26,790 nucleotides of DNA. Origin: an uncultured Bacilli bacterium. Its GTDB lineage: Bacteria > Bacillota_I > Bacilli_A > RF39 > UBA660. The stretch covers positions 1 to 26,790 of the forward strand of contig CANRJE010000009.1 in the NCBI GenBank assembly GCA_947630865.1, written 5' to 3'. Within the stretch, counting starts at the first letter, position 1, and every line of letters begins with the position of its first letter. The translations under genes were made by a program, and so were the position numbers. Positions 6,680 to 13,226 of the stretch are shown piece after piece. The notes beneath the pieces were generated by a model. It had not been told where the DNA came from, did no database searches, and worked only from the letters and a program-made list of their open reading frames with translations.

Positions 6680-8106
6680 TAATATTGAATCCCCCAAACA
6701 ACAAGTGAATTAGCTGGTTTTGAACAAACAACACATTTACCTGTTAAAGGTTTTTCATGTTCTAATATACAACGTGATTTTAAGCCTTTAATCTCCTTCA
6801 TTTTTAATTCACATTCCAAATCTCCACACCAATCAGCTTTAATAAATCCTGGATTAGTATCCATTATTTTTTTAACTTCATCTAAGTCTTTTGCTTCATA
6901 CGTCATTTCATCACGTCTTTTAGTAGCTCTTGCTAAGAGATTATCTTGAATTTCTTTTAATAATTTTTCTACTTCTTCTTTTATATCAGCATCTTTACTA
7001 ATCGTTATTTTTTCTTTAGTATCACGTCTTACAAGTGTAATATTTCCATTTTCTAAATCGCGTTTTCCAATTTCAATACGAACAGGAATTCCTTTAACTT
7101 CAGCTTCAGCAAATTTAAAACCAGGTGATTTTTGAGAATAATCTATCATAACTGAAATATTTTTACTTTCTAATTCTTCTTTATATTTTTCTGCTAAATT
7201 TTTAATTTTTTCCTCTTCACCTATTGGAATAATAACTGTTTGAATTGGTGCAATCATTGGTGGTAAAACTAAACCATCATCATCACTATGAACCATAATA
7301 AGAGCTCCAATCATTCTAGTTGTTGCTCCCCAAGAAGTTTGATAAACATATTCCCACTTGTTATCTCTATTTAAATATTTGATATCATAAGCTTTAGAAA
7401 ATTTTTGTCCAAAATAATGACTAGTTCCTGATTGAAGAGATACCCCATTATACATTAAAGCTTCAATTGTTAAAGTATATTCAGCTCCAGCAAAAGTTTC
7501 TTTTTTTGTTTTTAAACCTGTAATTGCTGGAATTGCTAGATAATCATAGAATAATTTTTTATAAACATTTTCCATAATAAATCTCGTTTCAGTTTCTGCC
7601 TCTTCTTTAGTTTCATGAATTGTATGTCCTTCTTGCCACCAAAATTCACGTCCTCTTAAAAATGGTCTTGTTTCTTTTTCCCAACGCATAACTGTACACC
7701 ATTGATTATATTTTATAGGTAAATCACGATAAGATTTAACAATACCAGAATAATAATCACTAAATAAAGTCTCACTAGTAGGTCTTATACACATTCTTTC
7801 GTCAAGTTTAGATTCTCCTCCTTCAGTAACCCAAGCAACTTCTGGGGCAAAACCTTCTACTAATTCCATTTCTTTTTTCATTAAACTTTCAGGAATTAAC
7901 ATTGGCATAGCAATATTTTGATGTCCACTTTTTTTAAGCATAGAATTCATAACTTCTTGAATTTTTTCCCATATTTCATAACCATATGGTTCTAAAATAA
8001 TACAACCTTTAACATTTGAATAACTTGCAAGATGTGAAGCACTTATAACATCAGTATACCATTTAGCAAAATCAACATCTCTTCCTGTAATTTTTTTATT
8101 AGCCAT
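6679..8106 (-). CDS. proS: Prolyl-tRNA synthetase, archaeal/eukaryotic type
   Basis: ProRS charges tRNA-Pro with proline. At 475 residues without the inserted editing domain, it is the short archaeal/eukaryotic-like form also found in some Bacillota. Class II motifs are clear: RWEKETRPFLRGREFWWQE with EGHTIH (motif 2), SWGATTRMIGALIMVHSDD (motif 3), then an anticodon-binding domain with a GIPVRIEIG core. The C-terminal zinc-like domain has Cys residues in DWCGDLEC, SRCIL and GKCVVCSKP and ends in Tyr. The ATG has AAGGAGG at optimal spacing, and the longer in-frame reading from TTG runs through that site. It is controlled by a T-box leader. Confidence 0.97.
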   Translation of the reverse strand: MANKKITGRDVDFAKWYTDVISASHLASYSNVKGCIILEPYGYEIWEKIQEVMNSMLKKSGHQNIAMPMLIPESLMKKEMELVEGFAPEVAWVTEGGESKLDERMCIRPTSETLFSDYYSGIVKSYRDLPIKYNQWCTVMRWEKETRPFLRGREFWWQEGHTIHETKEEAETETRFIMENVYKKLFYDYLAIPAITGLKTKKETFAGAEYTLTIEALMYNGVSLQSGTSHYFGQKFSKAYDIKYLNRDNKWEYVYQTSWGATTRMIGALIMVHSDDDGLVLPPMIAPIQTVIIPIGEEEKIKNLAEKYKEELESKNISVMIDYSQKSPGFKFAEAEVKGIPVRIEIGKRDLENGNITLVRRDTKEKITISKDADIKEEVEKLLKEIQDNLLARATKRRDEMTYEAKDLDEVKKIMDTNPGFIKADWCGDLECELKMKEIKGLKSRCILEHEKPLTGKCVVCSKPANSLVVWGIQY

Positions 8107-8320
8107 TTTTTCCTCCTTTTTCAATAAAAAAAAGAATCGTTCCGAGGAGTCTAATCGACGGTACCATCCTTTCTTTAACTTTTCTTAATAACGACTAACG
8201 CCGGAATATATTTCTATATTCTCTTTAAGGGTAGGAATTATAATATTTTAACACTTGTTCACACTATACCAAGCTCACTTTGAAAAAACAATTTATAACA
8301 GTCCCCATCAATAGATTTAT
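8107..8320 (-). promoter_or_regulatory. T-box leader (proline-responsive) upstream of proS
   Basis: T-box leaders sense uncharged tRNA and switch on aminoacyl-tRNA synthetase genes. The conserved T-box core AAAGGATGGTACCG is read on the minus strand at 8159-8172. Upstream lies a small hairpin with arms GAATATA/TATATTC and a GAAA loop (probable stem III), and before that an imperfect stem I with GTTATAA/TTATAAT. The specifier is probably CCU (minus strand, 8233-8235; plus AGG), followed by A, a proline codon that fits the downstream gene. A run of eight T (8126-8133) sits downstream of the T-box. The terminator stem is poorly matched by eye. This leader fills the 314-bp stretch without a gene between proS and toxN. 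Confidence 0.88.
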
Positions 8321-8326
8321 AAACAT

Positions 8327-8355
8327 ATATTATCATAAATATTAGCAATTTTCAA
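8327..8355 (-). promoter_or_regulatory. Promoter of the proS T-box transcript
   Basis: On the minus strand TTGAAA (8350-8355) and TAATAT (8327-8332) are separated by 17 bp. The predicted start near 8320 precedes the T-box stem I. Confidence 0.65.
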
Positions 8356-8420
8356 TCTTTTTACTTCAATATTATATGTAAAAAAATAAGATAATTGTCT
8401 AATAAAAGAACATATTTTTT

Positions 8421-8930
8421 TTATTTATTCTTATTATACTCCAAACATTTTTCTTCTAAGATACTAAAATTACAACATCGTTCTTTTATTTTGATAGGAA
8501 GTTTATCATTAAGATAACTATCATATAAATTTTTGGCATGTTTAAATAAAGATTTATTATGACGATTTAACCAATATAATTGCGTTTTTAACATTTTTTG
8601 ATATTTGCTTTCTTCTTTATTTTCACATACTTTATTTAAATCTAATAATTTTATATTTTGCTCTAAGACTGGTAACATATTATTAAAATTTATTGCTCCT
8701 AATTTACCATTATCTATTTTCAAAAAATCAACATTATTCTTCATTTTCAAGTGCTTTATTTTAGGACTTGAAAGTGGTGCAAAATATTTAAAATTTTCTA
8801 CATAAAGCAAAACTCCTATGAATGGTCTTAACTCTTTACTTCCGCTATTGTACGAGACTTTTTTATCATATCGTCTTAAATAATCACAATATCTATAATC
8901 TATCTTCACTAATTTTAATTCTTCTTTCAT
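8421..8930 (-). CDS. toxN: ToxN/AbiQ-family type III toxin (endoribonuclease)
   Basis: Type III toxins are endoribonucleases that are held inactive by binding directly to a repeated RNA antitoxin; several abort phage infection. The 169-residue protein shows the ToxN/AbiQ pattern: an N-terminal strand with YRYCDYLRRYDKKVSYN, then RPFIGVLL, FKYFAPLSSPKIKH at 48-60 (region of the catalytic Ser/Lys in ToxN), KMKNNVDFLKI and GKLGAINFNNMLPV at 75-88, followed by a helical C-terminal half. The length is typical. Strong support comes from the context: three direct RNA-sized repeats and a hairpin lie just upstream on the same strand. The RBS GGAGG is 4 nt before the ATG. Chromosomal placement between nth and proS suggests acquisition. 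Confidence 0.9.
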   Translation of the reverse strand: MKEELKLVKIDYRYCDYLRRYDKKVSYNSGSKELRPFIGVLLYVENFKYFAPLSSPKIKHLKMKNNVDFLKIDNGKLGAINFNNMLPVLEQNIKLLDLNKVCENKEESKYQKMLKTQLYWLNRHNKSLFKHAKNLYDSYLNDKLPIKIKERCCNFSILEEKCLEYNKNK

Positions 8931-8940
8931 AAAACCTCCA

Positions 8941-8973
8941 TATAAATAAAACTAGAGTTGTGCTCTCTAGTTT
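8941..8973 (-). terminator. Attenuating terminator between toxI and toxN
   Basis: On the minus strand AAACTAGAG and CTCTAGTTT form a perfect 9-bp stem with a 7-nt loop, followed by TTTATTTATA. The broken T-run suggests partial read-through, as expected for type III loci, where toxI is made in excess over toxN mRNA. Confidence 0.85.
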
Positions 8974-8980
8974 CTGTTTT

Positions 8981-9083
8981 AATTTCCTGTTATGGTCGGA
9001 ATCACCGCTTTTTTAATTTCCTGTTATGGTCGGAATCACCGCTTTTTTAATTTCCTGTTATGGTCGGAATCACCAGCTTTTTT
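8981..9083 (-). ncRNA. toxI: toxI antitoxin RNA repeats (three 34-nt units)
   Basis: Three direct repeats with a 34-bp period start at 8981, 9015 and 9049. The minus-strand core of each reads GGTGATTCCGACC, then ATAACAGGAAATT, flanked by A-runs. The unit at 9049-9083, which is the first transcribed, has one extra base (GCTGG instead of GCGG). In type III toxin-antitoxin systems such a tandem array is transcribed with the toxin gene, cut by the toxin into single units, and each unit folds into a pseudoknot that binds the toxin. Unit length, copy number, strand and position directly before toxN all fit. There are no spacers, so it is not a CRISPR array. Confidence 0.9.
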
Positions 9084-9141
9084 ATGCTATTAAAATAGCA
9101 TTAATATTATATGCATAATTGCATAACATAATCACTTATGT
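9084..9141 (-). promoter_or_regulatory. Three dyads between the toxI promoter and the repeats
   Basis: Three inverted repeats follow one another: ATGCTATT/AATAGCAT with a 2-bp centre (9084-9101), ATGCA/TGCAT with a 4-bp centre (9111-9124) and ACATAA/TTATGT with a 4-bp centre (9126-9141). A perfect TATAAT (minus strand, 9106-9111) lies between the first two, with no good -35. They could be protein operators or 5' RNA structure. The function is unknown. Confidence 0.5.
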
Positions 9142-9147
9142 GCATTA

Positions 9148-9176
9148 ATAATATCATTATTATTATTTATTGTCAA
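9148..9176 (-). promoter_or_regulatory. Strong sigma-A promoter for toxI-toxN
   Basis: On the minus strand a perfect TTGACA (9171-9176) and TATTAT (9148-9153) are separated by 17 bp. The start would be near 9141, about 58 nt before the first toxI unit. It is one of the best promoters in the window, as needed for an abundant antitoxin RNA. Confidence 0.75.
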
Positions 9177-9203
9177 TATTTTTTAATTATTTAGAGTAAT
9201 CAT

Positions 9204-9839
9204 TTATTTTTGTTTTACGTATTCCCTATGACAAAAAGTTTGAAACTTACAATCAGAACATTCAGGTTTTAATGCTTTACATTTATAACGTCCAAATAAA
9301 ACTAATTGCTTATGAAGTTTATTCCAATTTTCTTTTGGAAATAATTTTTTTAACTTTTCTTCGATAACAACTGGGTCTTTTGATTTAACTAACTTTAATC
9401 TATTAGCAACACGCATTACATGAGTATCAACAGCAAGTGATGGAATATCATATAATTCTCCCAAAACAACATTTGCTGTTTTTCTACCAACTCCTGGCAT
9501 ACTTTCAAGTTCTAAATGGGTTTTAGGAACACTTCCATTAAATCTTAAAAGTAAATCTTTAGAGATATTTAAAACATTATTGGCTTTTTTATTATAATTA
9601 CCAATTGGTTTAATTATCTTCTTTATATCATCAAGAGATGCTTTACTTAATTTTTCTAAAGTATCATATTTATCGTATAAAATACTCGTTACTTTATTTA
9701 CACCTTTATCAGTTGTTTGGGCTGATAACATTACAGCAATTAAAAGTTCATAATCCTTTTTATAATTAAGTTCACATTTTGGAGATGGAAATAATTCATC
9801 TAAATATTCTTCAATTTCCAATATATTCTTCTTCATCAT
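9204..9839 (-). CDS. nth: Endonuclease III (DNA glycosylase/AP lyase)
   Basis: Nth removes oxidised pyrimidines in base excision repair. The helix-hairpin-helix LESMPGVGRKTANVVLGE carries the catalytic Lys near residue 120, and AVDTHVMRVANRL carries the catalytic Asp near residue 138. The C-terminal 4Fe-4S ligands follow the C-x6-C-x2-C-x5-C pattern (CKALKPECSDCKFQTFC). The length of 211 residues is normal. The gene starts inside dnaD (29-nt overlap) with two adjacent ATG codons and only a weak Shine-Dalgarno, so it is probably translated by coupling. dnaD-nth is a conserved Bacillota pair. Confidence 0.97.
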   Translation of the reverse strand: MMKKNILEIEEYLDELFPSPKCELNYKKDYELLIAVMLSAQTTDKGVNKVTSILYDKYDTLEKLSKASLDDIKKIIKPIGNYNKKANNVLNISKDLLLRFNGSVPKTHLELESMPGVGRKTANVVLGELYDIPSLAVDTHVMRVANRLKLVKSKDPVVIEEKLKKLFPKENWNKLHKQLVLFGRYKCKALKPECSDCKFQTFCHREYVKQK

Positions 9840-10485
9840 CTAACCAATTCCAATCCCCGATATCTAAATCAACCGGCTCACTTTCTTGTTTACTTTTTTC
9901 TTGTTTTTCTAAATCATCAACTGTTTTTATACCATTTTTAGTCCAATCAAATATTAATTTATCAATGTATTTAATACTACTTACTCCAAAATCAGAAGCA
10001 ATAGAAAAAGCTTTTTTGATTAATTCTATCGTAACTTTATTATCAAGCCAACCATTAACTGCACTTATTTCAAGAGAATTTAAAGGTCGCCCAATTTGTT
10101 TTTCAATAAAAGGAAAAATATCTTCTTCTTTCTTTGGTTCATCAAGAGCAACCATATTGATTAAAATAGTATTTAATTTCTCATAAAAAGGATTTAAATT
10201 AATGACTTCTTCAATAACTCCATCGCCACTTTTTAAAACATCTAAAGTTAAATAACCCTTATCTCCTAAAAGAGAAATATACCCCATAACTTCCATGATA
10301 TCCATATTTAATTCTTTACCAATTTTATCAGGATTAAACTCTAATTTATTCTCTTTATTATATAAATACATTAAAAAAACAAATTCGTCCATTTCAAGAT
10401 CAAGTTTTCGAAAATTCTTTAAAATATAAAGAGGTATAACCAAATTACCTTCTCCTAAAATTTTGATTAGTTTTCCTTTATTCAT
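9811..10485 (-). CDS. dnaD: DNA replication initiation protein DnaD
   Basis: DnaD remodels DNA during DnaA- and PriA-dependent initiation and helps load the replicative helicase. The N-terminal half (about 1-110) is the winged-helix-like DDBH1 region. The C-terminal half has the DDBH2 domain, with GRPLNSLEISAVNGWLD and the conserved YIDKLIFDW motif. An acidic tail (ESEPVDLDIGDWNWLDDEEE) closes the 224-residue protein. The ATG follows AGGGTGG. It ends inside nth and begins 9 nt after the preceding membrane-protein gene. Confidence 0.93.
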   Translation of the reverse strand: MNKGKLIKILGEGNLVIPLYILKNFRKLDLEMDEFVFLMYLYNKENKLEFNPDKIGKELNMDIMEVMGYISLLGDKGYLTLDVLKSGDGVIEEVINLNPFYEKLNTILINMVALDEPKKEEDIFPFIEKQIGRPLNSLEISAVNGWLDNKVTIELIKKAFSIASDFGVSSIKYIDKLIFDWTKNGIKTVDDLEKQEKSKQESEPVDLDIGDWNWLDDEEEYIGN

Positions 10486-10494
10486 ATAACCACC

Positions 10495-10986
10495 CTATTT
10501 TGAATCGATTTTTAAAGCATATGTATATGATGCATCTTTAATATCTTCTGTCAAATAAATATAAACTTTATATGTCTCTTTGCTATTTTCCTTTATCTTA
10601 CCACTTCCAATGATATTATCAAGAGCAATAGATTTTAAGTCTCCACTTACGATTTCTTTATCATCTTTCATTATGATATATTGAAGACTATCTCTAGCAA
10701 CATTATTTTCTCTATTATCATCAAGAACTATATTAAAAGATGCTTCTCTTTTACTTTTATTTTCTATAGTAAAAATATAAGGATAGGTTTCAAGAGCTTC
10801 GTCTTTTGTTAATTTTTTAGTATTTTCTAAAGTAAATTCTTCTGTATCTTCAAACGTTACCAATAAATTAATATCAGAATATCTCGCTTTTTCAACTGAA
10901 CGAGTAACAATATAAGACATGCCCATTGCAAATATGCAAAGACCAATAACTCCTATAATTTTCCCAACTAATATTCTTTTTTTCAT
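10495..10986 (-). CDS. Membrane-anchored extracytoplasmic protein, unknown function
   Basis: The 163-residue protein begins MKKRILVGKI and has one hydrophobic segment (about residues 5-26, IIGVIGLCIFAMGMSYIV), then an all-beta-looking soluble domain with alternating hydrophobic residues (YPYIFTIENKSKREASFNIVL, YKVYIYLTED, YTYALKID). It is probably a signal-anchored or secreted beta-sandwich domain. I cannot name the family. The start is the ATG at 10986 with AGAGAGG at good spacing. The longer reading from a TTG at 11004 passes through that site. It is the first gene of the dnaD-nth operon and has its own promoter. Confidence 0.82.
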   Translation of the reverse strand: MKKRILVGKIIGVIGLCIFAMGMSYIVTRSVEKARYSDINLLVTFEDTEEFTLENTKKLTKDEALETYPYIFTIENKSKREASFNIVLDDNRENNVARDSLQYIIMKDDKEIVSGDLKSIALDNIIGSGKIKENSKETYKVYIYLTEDIKDASYTYALKIDSK

Positions 10987-11020
10987 AACTACCTCTCTTT
11001 TCAACCCTATTTCACTATAA

Positions 11021-11049
11021 ATTATACAACAATTTTTTTATTATTGCAT
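11021..11049 (-). promoter_or_regulatory. Promoter of the membrane protein-dnaD-nth operon
   Basis: On the minus strand TATAAT (11021-11026) lies 17 bp after ATGCAA (11044-11049), a weak -35 that overlaps the stop of the ABC-F gene. The start would be about 28 nt before the ATG. Confidence 0.6.
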
Positions 11050-12680
11050 TACTTTTTAATTCTTTTTTCGAGTTTATTTTTTTCTCTTAACTTTTTGATA
11101 TTTTCATCTTGCATATATTCAGAATATGACATTCTTCTATCAACAATTGTACCATTTTCAAATATTTCTATAATACGATTAGCTGTTGTTTCATTTAATT
11201 CATAATCTCCACTAGTAAACAATATTTCTCCTTTAAAATTTTTCATTCCATTATTTAAAGAAGTTATACTTTCAAGATCAAGATGGGCAGTTGGTTCATC
11301 TAATATTAAAACATTAGGTTCTAAAAGCATCATACGTGATAACATACAACGAGCTTTTTCACCACCTGATAAAACATTAACTGATTTAAATACATCATCA
11401 CCTGAAAATAACATTCTACCTAAAAAGCCCCTCAAAACTTCAACATCATCAATTTTTTTAAATTTACCCATCCATTCAAGAATATTTTCTTTTCCTTTAA
11501 ATAATTCTGTATTATCACTTTCAAAATAACCAATATTTACATTATAACCCCATTTAAATTCACCAGATGTATATTTTTTCCTTTTACTTAAAATATCAAA
11601 AAGTAAAGTCTTTTGAATATTAGAACCTATAAAAGCAATTTTATCGTCTTTTAAAATACTAAAAGATATCTTGTTCAATAATTTCTTACCATCAACTTCA
11701 TAAGTTAAATTAGAAACATTCAATACTTCTCTACCATTACCTTTTTCAAATTTAAATTCAATAAAAGGATATTTTCTTGAAGATGGAACTAATTCTTCAA
11801 GTTCAATTTTTTCTAAAATTTTCTTACGAGAAGTTGCTTGACGACTTTTAGATGCATTAGCACTAAAACGTGCAATAAAATCCTTTAATTCTTTTATTTT
11901 ATCCTCTTTTTTCTTATTAGCTTCTTTAATTTGTTTTAATAAAAGTTCACTTGATTGTCTCCAAAAATCATAATTTCCAGCATAAAGAGTCATTTTTTTA
12001 TAATCAATATCAACAATATTAGTACAAACATTATTTAAAAAATGTCTATCATGACTTACAACAATAACACAGTTAGGATAATTAATAATAAATTCTGATA
12101 ACCAGTTAATAGCATCAATGTCAAGATTATTGGTTGGTTCATCAAGTAATAAAATATCAGGATTTTGAAATAGACTTTTAGCAAGTAAAACTTTAACTTT
12201 TAAATTATTTTCTAACTCTTTCATCTTTGAATAATGAAATTCAACAGGAATTCCTAAATTTGATAATAATTCTCCTGCTTCACTCTCAGCTTCCCAACCA
12301 TTTAATTCCATAAACTCTGCTTCTAGTTCTCCAAGTCTTATTCCATCAGCTTCACTAAATTCTTGATGACTATATAATTCATCTTTTTCTTCTCTTATAT
12401 CGTATAATTTTTTATTACCCATAATAACAACATCAATTACATTAAAATCATCATATTTATAATGATCTTGTTCAAGAGTTGAAATTCTTTCATTTTTAGG
12501 AATTATAATCTCACCACTTGTTGTTTCAAGAGTTCCATTTAAAAGTTTTAAAAACGTACTTTTTCCACTTCCATTTGCACCTATTAAACCATAACAAGCA
12601 CCATCATTAAATTTTAAATTAACATTTTCAAATAAAGTTTTTGTTCCAAATCGTAAACTAACATTATTAACTGTAATCAT
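11049..12680 (-). CDS. ABC-F ATPase, YbiT/YkpA-like, with a degenerate second ATP site
   Basis: ABC-F proteins bind the ribosomal E site and act in translation or antibiotic protection. Two ABC domains flank a charged linker (about 245-310) of the P-site tRNA interaction type. NBD1 has an intact Walker A (GANGSGKST, 34-42), Walker B LLLDEPTNNLD and VSHDRHF, but its signature is LENNLKVKV, not LSGGQ. NBD2 has an intact signature (LSGGEKARC) and LILDEPTAHLD, but its Walker A is GSNIQKTLL (one residue short, no GK) and its H-loop is FTSGDYEL, without His. So one composite site looks active and the other dead. A divergent NBD1 signature occurs in YbiT relatives; the NBD2 losses look special. The ATG at 12680 has GGAGG. 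There are no membrane segments. Confidence 0.9.
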   Translation of the reverse strand: MITVNNVSLRFGTKTLFENVNLKFNDGACYGLIGANGSGKSTFLKLLNGTLETTSGEIIIPKNERISTLEQDHYKYDDFNVIDVVIMGNKKLYDIREEKDELYSHQEFSEADGIRLGELEAEFMELNGWEAESEAGELLSNLGIPVEFHYSKMKELENNLKVKVLLAKSLFQNPDILLLDEPTNNLDIDAINWLSEFIINYPNCVIVVSHDRHFLNNVCTNIVDIDYKKMTLYAGNYDFWRQSSELLLKQIKEANKKKEDKIKELKDFIARFSANASKSRQATSRKKILEKIELEELVPSSRKYPFIEFKFEKGNGREVLNVSNLTYEVDGKKLLNKISFSILKDDKIAFIGSNIQKTLLFDILSKRKKYTSGEFKWGYNVNIGYFESDNTELFKGKENILEWMGKFKKIDDVEVLRGFLGRMLFSGDDVFKSVNVLSGGEKARCMLSRMMLLEPNVLILDEPTAHLDLESITSLNNGMKNFKGEILFTSGDYELNETTANRIIEIFENGTIVDRRMSYSEYMQDENIKKLREKNKLEKRIKK

Positions 12681-12821
12681 AATAACCTCCAAATCTATCT
12701 AATTTTAACATAGTTTATATTAAAATACTAGAACATTAAGATATTTTATTCTTTTAGAATTTATATTTTTTAACTATTAAAAAATTTATCTTTACTTTTG
12801 ATACATTTTCTCTTTTTCATT

Positions 12822-12858
12822 ATAAAAAAATGTAAACACTTTTTCGGTATCTACATTT
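12822..12858 (-). terminator. Strong intrinsic terminator of the ribosomal superoperon
   Basis: On the minus strand AAATGTAGATAC and GTGTTTACATTT form a 12-bp stem (two G-U pairs) around a 7-nt loop, followed by a T-run. It begins 12 nt after the rplQ stop. The remaining sequence up to the ABC-F gene (12681-12821) is AT-rich. I see no clear promoter or ORF in it. Confidence 0.88.
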
Positions 12859-12870
12859 ATTTTTTAAACT

Positions 12871-13215
12871 TTATTTAACTAGTTCAATTATTGCTATTAA
12901 TGCTCCATCTCCACGTCTTTCATCAACTTTTAGAATTCTTGTATAACCACCATTTCTTGATTCATAACGTTTAGCTAAATCATTAAATACTTTATTTACG
13001 CACTCTGTATCATTATGAAGGAAAGCAAGTGCTAATCTTCTAGAAACTAAATCACCTTTTTTACCATAAGTAATCATTTTATCAACAAATTTACGAACTT
13101 CTTTAGCTCTAGTTTCTGTTGTTTCAATACGTTCTTTCATGATAACTTCTTTAGTTAAATTTGCAAGCATACTTTTTCTATGTTTGTTATCACGACCTAA
13201 TTTTCTATATGCCAT
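12871..13215 (-). CDS. rplQ: 50S ribosomal protein L17
   Basis: L17 binds 23S rRNA near the exit tunnel. The 114-residue sequence has the family opening AYRKLGRDNKHRKSMLANL, the TTETRAKEVRKFVDKMITYGK segment, and the closing GGYTRILKVDERRGDGALIAIIELV. The ATG at 13215 has AGGAGG 7 nt upstream. A GTG two codons earlier is too near that site. It is the last gene of the superoperon, 11 nt after rpoA, and is followed by a terminator. Confidence 0.98.
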   Translation of the reverse strand: MAYRKLGRDNKHRKSMLANLTKEVIMKERIETTETRAKEVRKFVDKMITYGKKGDLVSRRLALAFLHNDTECVNKVFNDLAKRYESRNGGYTRILKVDERRGDGALIAIIELVK

Positions 13216-13226
13216 ATTCACTCCTC

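Noticed and set aside
8374..8420. Terminator after toxN
   Set aside because: Only weak A/T-rich or mismatched palindromes are seen near the stop; none has a stable stem plus a clear T-run.
8981..9083. Possible CRISPR array from three near-identical 34-bp repeats
   Set aside because: The repeats are directly adjacent with no unique spacers, and they precede a ToxN-type gene with a terminator, which fits toxI.
9813..9839. 29-nt overlap of dnaD and nth as a possible frameshift or fusion
   Set aside because: Both proteins are complete with correct ends; the overlap is better explained as translational coupling.
9779..10186. Plus-strand ORF of 135 codons
   Set aside because: It is antisense to dnaD and nth, hydrophobic/Ser-rich by reverse translation of acidic genes, and has no ribosome binding site.
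12681..12821. Promoter or leader peptide for the ABC-F gene
   Set aside because: Several TA-rich hexamers exist but none pairs with a believable -35 at proper spacing, and no short ORF with an RBS is evident.
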